From the NCBI GenBank assembly GCA_016720565.1, contig JADKKJ010000007.1, positions 1 through 41,517 on the forward strand: a stretch of 41,517 nt of DNA. Reading direction: 5' to 3'. The notes below the pieces were generated by a model, which saw only the letters and a list, made by a program, of their open reading frames with translations, was not told the DNA's origin and ran no database searches. Source of the stretch: Chitinophagaceae bacterium. GTDB taxonomy: Bacteria; Bacteroidota; Bacteroidia; Chitinophagales; Chitinophagaceae. The position numbers were made by a program, and so were the translations under genes. Below are positions 23,182-32,405 of the stretch, one piece after another (within the stretch, counting starts at the first letter, position 1; each line of letters begins with the position of its first letter).

Positions 23182-23625
23182 ATGGCTAGACCGAAGAAAA
23201 ACAAAATTCCTACGGCAACAACTGTTGCATCAGAGTGGACAGAAGCCCCAAGGATTAAACATGCCGTCGAAAGAGCAATTGTTGAAAATTCGTTTGAGGC
23301 AGATTCTGAAGCACAAGACAAAAAAGTAAAGAGCAGACGTAAGCCAATTGATCCACTTACAGACTCATTGGGTGAAAAAGGTTATTACGCTAATGCTAGA
23401 TTTGAATATTTAAAATACGACTTCGGTGGAATTCGCTATCCATTAGAGGTATCTAGATTTTATGAGCAACGAGCTGTTGCTTTTGATTTTAATCTAAATA
23501 GCGAAGAAGAAAAGTTTGTTGATTTAAAAAAGATATTATTTTCTCAAAACAAAGTTAAATATTTCTATTGCAAAGACATTGTTGATTTAGAAAAAGCTTT
23601 GCAAGAAATAGAGAAGGTAAACTAA
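23182..23625 (+). CDS. Hypothetical head-tail region protein
   Basis: 147 residues, AAGGA upstream. The first 55 residues are basic and disordered-looking (MARPKKNKIPTATTVASE, KKVKSRRKPIDP). The C-terminal part (FVDLKKILFSQNKVKYFYCK, DIVDLEKALQEIEK) is alpha/beta. Its stop overlaps the next ATG by one base. It may be a head-closure protein, judged only by position. Confidence 0.5.
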   Translation: MARPKKNKIPTATTVASEWTEAPRIKHAVERAIVENSFEADSEAQDKKVKSRRKPIDPLTDSLGEKGYYANARFEYLKYDFGGIRYPLEVSRFYEQRAVAFDFNLNSEEEKFVDLKKILFSQNKVKYFYCKDIVDLEKALQEIEKVN

Positions 23626-24287
23626 TGCCATATACATTAGCTCTCACAGAATTGCGACAGATGCTTGATGACTCTCCTTTCAATAAAAAGGTTAGTAAGA
23701 AAAAGCTTATCGGTAATATTGATGGCAGCAATGTTAGATTTATTTCTTACGATAAAAGATTGTACTCAGATACTTTGCAGGTATTTGTTGGCGAAGAATC
23801 CGTTGGCTTTACATTGGTTGATGATGTTGGCGGCGAGATTGATCTGACAGAGCCTCCGAGTGGTAACGTGAAGGTTACTGCAAGTTATTATTGGCAATGG
23901 TGGACTGATAGTGAGCTAAAGAATTTCTTAAATAAGGGCGCAGAAATGGTAGGTCAAAGTGTGACCACAACTATTGATAATGCTTATTTGAACATCCCGT
24001 CTGGATTAAAAACAGGATCTTTGTTGATTGCATCTTCTCTTGCGGCAAGGGCTTTGATTTCTTTTATCGTTCTTAGAAAGCATTCATCTGAATTTCTTTT
24101 AGAGCAAGATGGAAATAGCGATTCAAATTATGATGCTACTTTAAAAACATTACAGTTACTTGCCGATATGAATTGGAAAAATGGAATTGAGCAACGTGAT
24201 GATTTTTATAAAAGACAGGGGCGCAGAAATAGTCCAGCCTTTGGTATTAAGATTGGTCAGAACAGACGATATGGGCCAAACAAATGA
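23625..24287 (+). CDS. Head-tail connector-like protein
   Basis: 220 residues. The N-terminus is helical (LALTELRQMLDDSPF), then beta (LIGNIDGSNVRFISYDKR, LQVFVGEESVGFTLVDD) and a helical second half with aromatic residues (SYYWQWWTDSELKNFLNKGA). Similar helical-beta proteins form head-tail adaptors. It lies between the capsid and the gpG-like gene, and its stop overlaps the next start (ATGA). Confidence 0.5.
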   Translation: MPYTLALTELRQMLDDSPFNKKVSKKKLIGNIDGSNVRFISYDKRLYSDTLQVFVGEESVGFTLVDDVGGEIDLTEPPSGNVKVTASYYWQWWTDSELKNFLNKGAEMVGQSVTTTIDNAYLNIPSGLKTGSLLIASSLAARALISFIVLRKHSSEFLLEQDGNSDSNYDATLKTLQLLADMNWKNGIEQRDDFYKRQGRRNSPAFGIKIGQNRRYGPNK

Positions 24288-24787
24288 AACCAAAACTATC
24301 TATCAAAGCAGATGACGTAATAAATAAATTTAAGAATGCAATGGATTTAACTAAGAATTTAAAACCATTGATGATTGAAATTGTTGGTAAGCAAGGCAGC
24401 AATGATCCTTTAACTATACGCGGTGGCATTGCCAAAGCATTTCAAACAAAGGGCTCATCTATTGGACAAGAGTGGATGCCTTTAAGTTATGATTACGCCA
24501 TAAGCAAAATGAAAAAGCATGGTCAAAAACCAACCCTTGTTGCAACTGGCGAGCTATTTAACTCTCTTGTTTATTCAAATAATAGCTCTGTAAATCCAAT
24601 GGAAGGCAATAAGTTAGTTTATGGAACCACATTGACCTATGCTCTTTTCCATCAAAAGGGTGGAAAGCATTTGCCCCAAAGATCATTTTTGGCAATTACA
24701 ACTCAACAAAGAAGATTTTGGAAAGTTTTAATTAGTGAATATTTCAAAGCTGCAATGAATGGTGAAGAAAAAAGGGCTAAGGCATAA
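24284..24787 (+). CDS. Virion morphogenesis (tail completion) protein, Mu gpG-like
   Basis: 167 residues. The pattern IGQEWMPLSYDYAISKMKKH, LVATGELFNSLVYS, LVYGTTLTYALFHQKGGKHL, PQRSFL is the signature of the phage virion morphogenesis family that includes Mu gpG and P2 gpS, which act in tail completion and head-tail joining. Its end overlaps the next gene by one base. Confidence 0.8.
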   Translation: MKPKLSIKADDVINKFKNAMDLTKNLKPLMIEIVGKQGSNDPLTIRGGIAKAFQTKGSSIGQEWMPLSYDYAISKMKKHGQKPTLVATGELFNSLVYSNNSSVNPMEGNKLVYGTTLTYALFHQKGGKHLPQRSFLAITTQQRRFWKVLISEYFKAAMNGEEKRAKA

Positions 24788-25308
24788 TGGCATTACAAAA
24801 AACACCATTACTACATTTTGGAGCACTAGAGTTGTTGAGAGATCAATTTAACAACAATTTTAATTCATATCTACAAGATGTTGACCATGAGTACACAGAC
24901 GGTTTGTCTTTAGAGCCAATCGATCAAACGAGTGTTTATATATCAGATAAGTTTCAAACTTTAACACCTCCAGCTTGTTATATTTTAACAGAGCCAATGG
25001 ATATTAATTACTCAACAGATCCAAACTATTTAACAGCAGAGAGTTTGTACAACATTGTAATAACACTAGAAGATATGGGTGCAGATGTTCTTGAATTAAA
25101 AGCCTTTAGATATGCGAGAGCGTTGTTTGCTGTTTATAATTTAATTGATTTAGTTACTGCCGATCAGCGTCTAAGGATTAGAACTCTACCAGCAAGGATT
25201 GGCTACGGTGATACGATTAAATCAAAGTTAAGCCAAGAGGGTCAGATTTATAGAAAAGATTGTGTGCTAGAATTAAAAGTGAAGCATTTTGAAAAAAACA
25301 TAATTTAA
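24787..25308 (+). CDS. Tail terminator-like protein
   Basis: 173 residues. It begins with a helix (LHFGALELLRDQFNNNF) and continues in an alpha/beta layout (ACYILTEPMDINY, LYNIVITLEDMGADVLELKA). It sits directly before the tail tube gene, the usual place of the tail terminator that caps the tube. No clear family motif; position carries most of the weight. Confidence 0.5.
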   Translation: MALQKTPLLHFGALELLRDQFNNNFNSYLQDVDHEYTDGLSLEPIDQTSVYISDKFQTLTPPACYILTEPMDINYSTDPNYLTAESLYNIVITLEDMGADVLELKAFRYARALFAVYNLIDLVTADQRLRIRTLPARIGYGDTIKSKLSQEGQIYRKDCVLELKVKHFEKNII

Positions 25309-25323
25309 CAAGGAGTAAGTTAA

Positions 25324-26187
25324 ATGGCAAAACCAGCGGTAAGCGGACTTTTAAAAAACACATATTTGTCGAGTGCAATTATGAAATTTGATGGGGTAGA
25401 TTTCGGTCTAGTATCGGGAGTAAAAATTTCTAATAAAGAAATGACTACCGATGCCCACACAGATCAAATCGGAAAATCACTTGCTAATACATTTTATGTT
25501 GGTCAAGAGGTTCAAGTAGAATTAGAAATGGATGAATATACTGTTGCAAAAATGAAGCAAGTATATCCAAACTCAAAACTGATTACTACTGGTCCTATTG
25601 CTAAATTAACATTTGGTGATAGTATCGGACAAAACTATCTAGCTCTTGCAAAGGTTCTAGAGGTTATAGCAACGGCCGATGACACAACTAATTTTGGTCA
25701 CTATTGGAAGTTTTTCTTAGCTGCACCTGTGCCAGAGGCCACTATTGAAATGGGTCCTGGTAAGCAAGTTAAGATTAAGTTTAAATTTAAAGTATATCCT
25801 GATCTAACTCAGGTGCCTGGTCAGTGGTTTGGATTCATGGGTGATCCTGCTGCGGGCACTCTTGTTCCATCTAGTGCTGCTGCTGCGGTTCCTGGTGGCG
25901 GTAACGTTGGTAACGGTACAGTTACAGGTCTTTCTACTGTAGATCTTTATACTAAGACTGAGACTTGGACTATGACTTGTATTGCTACTGCGGTTAACGG
26001 CGGGGTTTTCTCGGTTGTTGGAAGTGTTACGGGCGCTCGTGGTAACGCTACAGTTGGTAGTATCTACCACTCAAACAGCATCTTCATTGCAAATAGTGAA
26101 TTAAGTTTCACAATCAATGATGGAGCAACAGACTTTGCGTTGGCTGATACATTCACAATCGCAACAACTGCTGCAAACTACGTATAA
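25324..26187 (+). CDS. Major tail tube protein with C-terminal add-on domain
   Basis: 287 residues. The first 160 fit a tube protein: FGLVSGVKISNKEMTTDAHT, VGQEVQVELEMDEYTVAKM, GPGKQVKIKFKFKVYPDL. After a linker rich in alanine and glycine (about 180-200) comes a beta domain (TWTMTCIATAVNGGVFSVVG), probably projecting from the tube surface as in other siphoviruses. AAGGAG-type site upstream. The next genes are the tail chaperones and tape measure, which supports the call. Confidence 0.7.
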   Translation: MAKPAVSGLLKNTYLSSAIMKFDGVDFGLVSGVKISNKEMTTDAHTDQIGKSLANTFYVGQEVQVELEMDEYTVAKMKQVYPNSKLITTGPIAKLTFGDSIGQNYLALAKVLEVIATADDTTNFGHYWKFFLAAPVPEATIEMGPGKQVKIKFKFKVYPDLTQVPGQWFGFMGDPAAGTLVPSSAAAAVPGGGNVGNGTVTGLSTVDLYTKTETWTMTCIATAVNGGVFSVVGSVTGARGNATVGSIYHSNSIFIANSELSFTINDGATDFALADTFTIATTAANYV

Positions 26188-26203
26188 TTCAAGGAGTTAA
26201 ACG

Positions 26204-26536
26204 ATGGCTGACTTATTTGAATTATGTGAACCAGATATTGAAATTAAAATCAAGGGGAGGGCTTACAAGATTTGTGATCCCTCTCACAAAGACAAGGTTC
26301 TCTTGTATAAAGAACAAGATGCCTTGACTGAGAAAAAAGATTCAATGAATGCATGGGATTATAATCTTGCTTGTCATGATATGAACAAAAAGCATATCAA
26401 GCTTTATTTAAAACAAATGACAGACGAGGATTTAGATCAACTTGGCGAAAGCTCTCAGCTAGTGCTGCTTGAAAAGCTTTTTGAATTACTTCCAACAAAG
26501 TTTGGGGCGGTAGTTAAAAAAGACGAAAAAAAGTAG
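26204..26536 (+). CDS. Tail assembly chaperone (short form, G-like)
   Basis: 110 residues. Starts with a strand-rich part (FELCEPDIEIKIKGRAYKIC) then helices (HIKLYLKQMTDEDLDQLGES). It ends DEKK just at a slippery run. Chaperones in this place keep the tape measure soluble and recruit tube subunits. It has the same layout as lambda G, with a downstream frame joined by -1 frameshifting (see 26527-26533). Confidence 0.75.
   Translation: MADLFELCEPDIEIKIKGRAYKICDPSHKDKVLLYKEQDALTEKKDSMNAWDYNLACHDMNKKHIKLYLKQMTDEDLDQLGESSQLVLLEKLFELLPTKFGAVVKKDEKK
26527..26533 (+). promoter_or_regulatory. Slippery heptamer for -1 ribosomal frameshift
   Basis: A AAA AAG in frame, immediately followed by the stop TAG. 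This is one of the strongest bacterial slippery sequences, the same as in E. coli dnaX. Slipping back one base continues into 26533-26856. CAACT/AGTTG arms with an inner AGCC/GGCT pair lie about 15-40 bases downstream and might form a stimulating hairpin. Confidence 0.8.
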
Positions 26537-26856
26537 TTAGCAGTCAGGCATCAACTAAGCCTTGGCTGCAGGAAGAGTTGGTTGTTGTAGATTTAATGAA
26601 AGGTTTTGGAATGAGCCTTACAGATGTTTTAAAGCAAGGATATTTTTTAAATCATCGTTTGTGGGGCGTGCTTGATGAAATAAATGCTAGGGATTTAGAC
26701 TATTCTTCTTATGCTTTAGACTCATCACAAGCCACTCAAGAGTATAGAGAAAAGTTCACTGAGTGGCTTAAGAATAGACAGCCAAGACGTTTTATATCTC
26801 AAGAAATACCAAAAGAAGTATTAGATAAAATTTCAAAGGCATACAATGGCAGATGA
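26533..26856 (+). CDS. Tail assembly chaperone extension (T-like, made by -1 frameshift)
   Basis: This frame has no ATG with a good ribosome binding site at its beginning. It is open from the slippery site onward, reading VVSSQASTKPWLQEELVVVD then LMKGFGMSLTDVLKQGYF. Joined to the short form it gives a protein of about 217 residues, like lambda GT. The T part usually binds the tape measure. Its end overlaps the tape measure start by 11 bases. Independent start from TTG 26578 is possible but unlikely. Confidence 0.75.
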   Translation, partial: VVSSQASTKPWLQEELVVVDLMKGFGMSLTDVLKQGYFLNHRLWGVLDEINARDLDYSSYALDSSQATQEYREKFTEWLKNRQPRRFISQEIPKEVLDKISKAYNGR

Positions 26857-28894
26857 TAGCGGCTCATCAAATAAGGTCACGATTGAATTAGATTTAGAGA
26901 CGAAAGACTTTAAGCTAAAGCTTGGCGAGGCTGAGGGCGCATTAAAAAGCACTGGCGAGTCTGGTGGAAAATCTTTTGCTGGCCTTGGTATGCAAGCTTT
27001 ATTTTTAAATGAGGCTATTGAGCTTGGCAAAAAGGCCATGGAGGGGTTTGAATATATCCTAAGCAAGGCTGGCGCAGCAGAGGGAATAAAAAACCAGAAA
27101 ACTGCTTTTAAAAATCTTTCTGCACAACTAGGCATTGATGCTAATAATTTAACTTTAGCTATTTCAAAGGCAAGTGAAGGCACACTGTCTAACCTTGAAT
27201 CAATGCAGGCTGGATTTAAATTATTATCATCAAAGATTCGGGCAGAAAACATTCCAGCGCTCGTAGAATTTGCCCATAAAATGGAAATTACAAGACAAAT
27301 TCCTTTTGAACAAACAATTCAATCTATCTCAATGGCGCTTGAGACTGGCACAACCAGGGGTTTAAAACAGTATGGCATTGAGATAGAAAGAACTGGGAAT
27401 AGACAAGAAATTCTTAATTTAATTTTATCACAAGCAAAAGCTAGAATTGAAAGCCTTGGCGGTGGTTATGAAGAATCGGCGGCCAAGATTGAAGCAAAAG
27501 TTAAAAATTCAACAGCCTCTATTAAGAAGTATTTTGGTGAATTATTTGTTGATACAGCAACAATGTTTGCTGGTGATGATGTCGATAAATATGGTATGCA
27601 CCTAAGGGCCCTAGAAAAGCAAATGCAAATCATAGTAGACAAGGTAAAATCAGGAGCAACCGTTGCTGACTTGAATGATACCAAGGGGTTTGTTCCAATT
27701 GCAGAGGCTAGAAGTAAGCTTGAGAAGCAAATTGAAGAAACAAAGAAAAAGATTTCAGATCTTAATCATAAAGAAAAAGACGAGACCGAAGAAATAAATA
27801 AAAAGATCTCTCAAAAAAATGAGCTTCTTTCTGTTGTATCTGCCTCTGATAAAAAGTCTGTTGAAATTAGAGAGCAAGTTAAGCTTTATGATGAGCTTAA
27901 TAGAAAAGAAATTGAGTCTGGTGAAATATCAAATCAAGTTACTGCGGGATTATATCAGACAAAAAAAGTAAAAATTGAAGAAGATTATCGACGGCAAATA
28001 GAGGTTGCTGGATCTGTTCCACAAACAACAGCTCAATATGCCGCTAAAGTAATTGAAATTGAGAGACAAAAATATGAAGCCCTTCAAAAATTAAGAATAA
28101 GCGATGAAGATTATGCGAAGGTGCGACAAAATGCAGAATTAAAAGCGATTGAATCAAATGACCATCTAATAGAAAACGCCGCACAAAAGCATCAAGATAT
28201 TTTAATTCAAAAAGAAAACTCTTCTTATAAAGCAGATCAAGATAGGGCTAGAAATACAATAACCGATAAGGCACAACTTCAATTAAAATTAGAGCAGATG
28301 GAAACAACTCATCAAAAAGAATTGGCAAAAATACAAGATAGCTATTCAGCTGTTAGTGTTAAGAATTTTACTTTAGGATGGCAGGGCGGTCTTGCTCAAT
28401 TAAAAAAAGAGAATACTAACTTTGCCCAAATAACTCAAAAAATGACAGTTCAAACCAATGGCATCATGACAAAATCATTTGTTGCTGCAGCCAAAGGTCA
28501 GGGCAATGCAATGGAGATGATGAAACAACAGTTTCTTGAAATGATCGGAACGCAATTAATTCAAACTGGTAGTTATCATTTGCTTGCCGGTATTTTTCCA
28601 CCAAACCCCGTTGAGCTAGGTCAGGGGGCTGCGATGATTGCAGCAGGATCAGCTATTGTGGGCGCAGCTGGTGGCGCATCGTCTGGCGCAAGTGGTGGCG
28701 GTGGATCTGGTGGTGACGGTGGATATAGCCCAGGCCAAGCATCTCAAAAAGAATTGGAAAGAAAGTCTGCACAGATTATTATTCAGGGTGATTATATGAA
28801 TTCTCGCGAAACCCAGACTCATCTTGCAGAAGTTTTAAGATCTAATAGTGATATAACCGACTATGCAATTGTTGCGCAAGGGAAGCATTACTGA
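26846..28894 (+). CDS. Tape measure protein
   Basis: 682 residues. Long helical, charged repeats typical of tape measures: coiled-coil stretches about 270-500 (KLEKQIEETKKKISDLNHKE, EINKKISQKNELLSVV). The last quarter has a hydrophobic segment (GQGAAMIAAGSAIVGAAGGA) and a glycine-serine linker. It sets tail length; at about 0.15 nm per residue a tail near 100 nm is expected, by the general rule for siphophages. The gene follows the chaperones directly. Its stop overlaps the next ATG. Confidence 0.85.
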   Translation: MADDSGSSNKVTIELDLETKDFKLKLGEAEGALKSTGESGGKSFAGLGMQALFLNEAIELGKKAMEGFEYILSKAGAAEGIKNQKTAFKNLSAQLGIDANNLTLAISKASEGTLSNLESMQAGFKLLSSKIRAENIPALVEFAHKMEITRQIPFEQTIQSISMALETGTTRGLKQYGIEIERTGNRQEILNLILSQAKARIESLGGGYEESAAKIEAKVKNSTASIKKYFGELFVDTATMFAGDDVDKYGMHLRALEKQMQIIVDKVKSGATVADLNDTKGFVPIAEARSKLEKQIEETKKKISDLNHKEKDETEEINKKISQKNELLSVVSASDKKSVEIREQVKLYDELNRKEIESGEISNQVTAGLYQTKKVKIEEDYRRQIEVAGSVPQTTAQYAAKVIEIERQKYEALQKLRISDEDYAKVRQNAELKAIESNDHLIENAAQKHQDILIQKENSSYKADQDRARNTITDKAQLQLKLEQMETTHQKELAKIQDSYSAVSVKNFTLGWQGGLAQLKKENTNFAQITQKMTVQTNGIMTKSFVAAAKGQGNAMEMMKQQFLEMIGTQLIQTGSYHLLAGIFPPNPVELGQGAAMIAAGSAIVGAAGGASSGASGGGGSGGDGGYSPGQASQKELERKSAQIIIQGDYMNSRETQTHLAEVLRSNSDITDYAIVAQGKHY

Positions 28895-29685
28895 TGTCAG
28901 CAATTAAAGATGTGGCATTATTTTTATATGGGTTTGATGTTAGCTTTAATGTTAATCGCTACATAAATTTCAAGAATGCTTCTCTTGGGCCAGAGTTAAC
29001 TGCAACATTAAATGTTGGTAATTATACTGCTACTGAATATATGGCAGCAATTAAAGCGGCAATGGAGTTAGTTGATGGTGTAAATACTTACACAGTTACT
29101 TTAAATAGATCAATCAATGGTAACACAGAAAATAGGATGACCATTTCAACGAGTGGATCTTTTCTATCCATTCTATTTGGAACTGGGACAAGTGCTGCAA
29201 ATAGTCCAGCAACTTTGATTGGATTCATATCAACAGATCATGTTGGTTTTACATCTTACACTGGCACATTTTCATCGGGCACAATATTAATTCCAAGCCT
29301 TATGCCATATACTTATAACTATCTTGGTCCAGAGAACTTTACTATGAAAGATGGGGTTAAGAATATCTCGTCAAGTGGAATTAAAGAAACATTAGTGTTT
29401 GCAGATCAAAGATTTTTCGAGGGCGAGTGGAAGTATATTGCAAACTTTGGTATTTCTACAGAGTTAACGCAATGGCAGGCTCTTGTGGATTATATGACAA
29501 GACAACTATCTTTTGAATTTACTAGAAGCATAAATGAAAACCCAAATCTGTATGAACAATGTACGTTAGAAAAAACGCCACAGGATTCAAATGGAATGGG
29601 TCATCAATTTAAGCAAATGATGGGTGAGGGTCTTTATAGATTTTATACAACAGGCCCTCTAACGTTTAGAGTTAAACCAATTTAA
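28894..29685 (+). CDS. Tail tip (distal tail-like) protein
   Basis: 263 residues, beta-rich, with GFDVSFNVNRYINFKN at the start and a central part FTMKDGVKNISSSGIKETLV, FFEGEWKYIANFGISTELTQ. Position after the tape measure is that of distal tail proteins. Sequence motifs alone do not prove it. It overlaps the tape measure gene by one base. Confidence 0.5.
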   Translation: MSAIKDVALFLYGFDVSFNVNRYINFKNASLGPELTATLNVGNYTATEYMAAIKAAMELVDGVNTYTVTLNRSINGNTENRMTISTSGSFLSILFGTGTSAANSPATLIGFISTDHVGFTSYTGTFSSGTILIPSLMPYTYNYLGPENFTMKDGVKNISSSGIKETLVFADQRFFEGEWKYIANFGISTELTQWQALVDYMTRQLSFEFTRSINENPNLYEQCTLEKTPQDSNGMGHQFKQMMGEGLYRFYTTGPLTFRVKPI

Positions 29686-29695
29686 GGGAGTTTAT

Positions 29696-32038
29696 ATGGG
29701 TGGAGTTGCAGCGGGTTCACCAGTATCAGCAGCAAATACCAATCAAGCATTTTTAGATGCCAATGGTGATGATACTGGCGTGGGTGTTTATACTTTAAAT
29801 AATACTTTAACTGCCACTGGTCCGCAGATTGACAACATTCAACGAGAGCATAATTCAATTGCAAGCTTCACTGGTAAGGCAACAAATAGTGTTAAGAACG
29901 ATTTGCCTTCATGGACCAACAATCAAGTTGGCGCATCTACTGATCCTTTGAAATTAAGATCTGATTTATTAACGGCTCGCTTTGATGGAACCACTGGACA
30001 TGCCCACACTGGCGCAACGGGCGAGGGGCCACAAGTTACGGCTCCTAATATTGCATCGGTAAGGCTCCATGGTTATTTCTTACGTGGCACCGATTTAATT
30101 GCTGTCACAGGGACATCGACTGATGTTTCTACTCCGCTAATTGGAAAAATTCCATCGTCTAGTCAAACCGTTAAGGGCGTGGTTGTAGTTGCCCCAGACA
30201 ATAAGGTAATTTTACAACAAGCAACAGGAGTAAATCAAGGTGCAGAAATCAAAGATGGTTCGGGCAATATTGTTTATGGGCGAGTTACTGAGTCAGTTGG
30301 CGTATGGACTCTTAGCTATTTTGTGTTATTATCTGGCGTCGAGACTGCTTACAATTTCGTAGTAGCAACAGATGTAGCATGGTTTTATCAAGAATTATTT
30401 AACCCAATTACAGATGCGCCTGTCTACTCAGAGCTTGCCACAATTCCTTCTGACAACATTACCGCAGACATTGTTGATGCTTCTGCAACTCAACGAGGTG
30501 CTGTAAACACAGCCGATCAGGCTTTTGGTGGAATTAAAAGATTCTTGAATCAATTGGCTATCAGAGACGCGTCTGCGGCATTTGATGCTGTTGTGGCTTT
30601 TGTTTCAAGTATTGTATTAACAGCTCAGAGAACTTTAACTTTAGATTTAAAGAACGCAGATAAGACTTTAACTATTACTTCTAACGCTGACATTGCTGGG
30701 ACAAACTCTGGTGACGTTTCGCTAAATGCTGTTGGCTCTACCCCAAGCGCAAGCGGCGCTAGTCTATCGGGACAATCATTAACATTACAACCGGCTGATA
30801 GCTCTAATCCAGGGCTAATGACAGCAATTGCGCAGAGCTTTTCTGGATTAAAAACATTCTTATCTCAAATTGCAATTCGGGATACATCTGCGGCGTTTGA
30901 TGTGATCATAGCATTTGTTTCAAGCGTTGTATTAACTGCCCAAAGAACATTTACAATAGATTTAAAGAATGTTTCACGCACTTTAACCATGAGTGGCGAC
31001 GCTGATATATCTGGGACCAATAGTGGTGATCAAACTATTACTTTAACAAGTGATGTGACCGGATCTGGCACAGGATCTTTTGCAACAACAATAGCAAATA
31101 ATGCAGTTACAAATGCAAAGGCTGCTCAGATGGCAGCACATACTTTTAAGGGAAACAATACTGGATCTACTGCCAATGCAATTGATTTAACTGCTACACA
31201 ATTAACAGCCGAACTAAATGAATTTGTTGGTGACTCGGGATCTGGTGGAACAAAAGGCCTAGTTGTAGCTCCGGCAACGGGTGATGCTACAAAATTTTTA
31301 CGAGGCGATGCGACTTGGCAAACTGTAAGTGGTGGTAGTGGCGGTTTTAATTATACCGCTCAGACAACTACATATACGGCCGTTGCTCAAGATTATGTAA
31401 ATTGTACAAGTGGAACATTTGCAGTTACTCTGCCTACTGCTGTTAGTATTTCTGGTAAAACAATTAAAATAAAAAATTCTGGCACAGGAGTTATTACAAT
31501 AAATACAACAAGTTCACAGACCATTGATGGTTATGCGTCCGGGGTAATTGCTTTAAGTAATCAAAATGAAGAAATTACTTTTGTTTCAGACGGTGCCAAC
31601 TGGTTGATTGATTCTTATAAGTTTAAAAAATCTACAGTTGTCTATTCAACGGGGGCGGCTGGAACAGACACAAGTGCAGTTGGATCATTCCCATGGGTTA
31701 GAATTAACTTAAGCCCGACATCAACTGGTGGCGCAGATATTACAGCGGCGCAAGATGGCACAAATGGTTGTCAGTTTACAGCAATGTACAAAGGATTTAT
31801 GCAGGTTGAGTGGGGTGTAGATCAGCCTTCTGGTAATGGTACTAGAGTGGCAGTCAACGGCACAGTTTATCAAAATATTTATGGAAGTGTAAGTGGTGGT
31901 TCTACCGAGCACTCTGTTGGATCTATAACAATTCCGGTTGCGGCAAATGATACAATTCAAATTGGCGTTTCAAGTGCAACGGTAAATGGTGTAACCAGCA
32001 CTACATATATTAGTGCCACATTAGAAAAGGAGCTTTGA
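29696..32038 (+). CDS. Tail fibre/tip protein with internal repeats
   Basis: 780 residues. Two diverged repeats of about 62 residues begin near 278 and 383 (FLNQLAIRDASAAFDAVVAF; FLSQIAIRDTSAAFDVIIAF). Later parts contain HTFKGNNTGSTANAIDLTAT and FLRGDATWQTVSGG, phrases common in phage fibres, then a beta-helical-like C-terminus (TIKIKNSGTGVITINTTSSQ). The end (about 690-780) looks like a C1q/TNF-like trimer head. Probable receptor contact. A binding site GGGAG precedes the ATG. Confidence 0.65.
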   Translation: MGGVAAGSPVSAANTNQAFLDANGDDTGVGVYTLNNTLTATGPQIDNIQREHNSIASFTGKATNSVKNDLPSWTNNQVGASTDPLKLRSDLLTARFDGTTGHAHTGATGEGPQVTAPNIASVRLHGYFLRGTDLIAVTGTSTDVSTPLIGKIPSSSQTVKGVVVVAPDNKVILQQATGVNQGAEIKDGSGNIVYGRVTESVGVWTLSYFVLLSGVETAYNFVVATDVAWFYQELFNPITDAPVYSELATIPSDNITADIVDASATQRGAVNTADQAFGGIKRFLNQLAIRDASAAFDAVVAFVSSIVLTAQRTLTLDLKNADKTLTITSNADIAGTNSGDVSLNAVGSTPSASGASLSGQSLTLQPADSSNPGLMTAIAQSFSGLKTFLSQIAIRDTSAAFDVIIAFVSSVVLTAQRTFTIDLKNVSRTLTMSGDADISGTNSGDQTITLTSDVTGSGTGSFATTIANNAVTNAKAAQMAAHTFKGNNTGSTANAIDLTATQLTAELNEFVGDSGSGGTKGLVVAPATGDATKFLRGDATWQTVSGGSGGFNYTAQTTTYTAVAQDYVNCTSGTFAVTLPTAVSISGKTIKIKNSGTGVITINTTSSQTIDGYASGVIALSNQNEEITFVSDGANWLIDSYKFKKSTVVYSTGAAGTDTSAVGSFPWVRINLSPTSTGGADITAAQDGTNGCQFTAMYKGFMQVEWGVDQPSGNGTRVAVNGTVYQNIYGSVSGGSTEHSVGSITIPVAANDTIQIGVSSATVNGVTSTTYISATLEKEL
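30527..31030 (+). repeat. Two diverged direct repeats inside the fibre gene
   Basis: Segments of about 190 bases beginning near 30530 and 30845 are offset by exactly 315 bases (105 codons) and are clearly related at base and protein level. They suggest lengthening of the fibre by an old internal duplication. Confidence 0.7.
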
Positions 32039-32039
32039 T

Positions 32040-32162
32040 ATGAAATATGTTGTTTTTATATTCTCTGTTTTGTGTCTTGTGTCTTGTGCTAGTCATAAAG
32101 TGCTTATGAAAAAGTGCCATGATGCTCAATATGAAGAAATGTTTATTTGTGATAAATACTAG
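32040..32162 (+). CDS. Small lipoprotein (outer-spanin candidate)
   Basis: 40 residues: MKYVVFIFSVLCLVSCASHK, then a short polar tail with two more cysteines. LVSC followed by Ala is a good lipobox, so a lipoprotein of about 25 mature residues is expected. AAGGAG precedes the start, and the start lies two bases after the fibre stop. The next gene encodes a membrane-anchored coiled coil. The pair could be an Rz1/Rz-like spanin, though spanin genes are usually in the other order and this pair lies among tail genes. Confidence 0.6.
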   Translation: MKYVVFIFSVLCLVSCASHKVLMKKCHDAQYEEMFICDKY

Positions 32163-32171
32163 GGGGTAACT

Positions 32172-32405
32172 ATGAGCGCAGACATTATCAGCTATTCTAC
32201 ATTTATTCAGTGGGGATTTGCCCTACTAGTTACCTTTCTTATTTACAAGACAGAGAAAGCAATCGTTAGGATGCAAGAATCAGTATCTAATTTAAACGAA
32301 AAGCTTGCGGTTGTAATCGAAAGATCTACTACGCATCATTTTGAATTAGAAAAGCAGGATAAAAGAATACAAAGACTTGAGACTAAACTTAAAAGAACGG
32401 CCTAA
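32172..32405 (+). CDS. Membrane-anchored coiled-coil protein (inner-spanin or holin-like candidate)
   Basis: 77 residues. One hydrophobic segment near residues 10-25 (TFIQWGFALLVTFLIYKTEK), then an amphipathic helix to the end (SVSNLNEKLAVVIERSTTHH, DKRIQRLETKLKRT). The shape fits an inner-membrane protein with a coiled-coil periplasmic domain. GGGGG nine bases upstream. It starts 9 bases after the lipoprotein gene and ends overlapping the next ATG. Function is inferred from shape only. Confidence 0.5.
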   Translation: MSADIISYSTFIQWGFALLVTFLIYKTEKAIVRMQESVSNLNEKLAVVIERSTTHHFELEKQDKRIQRLETKLKRTA

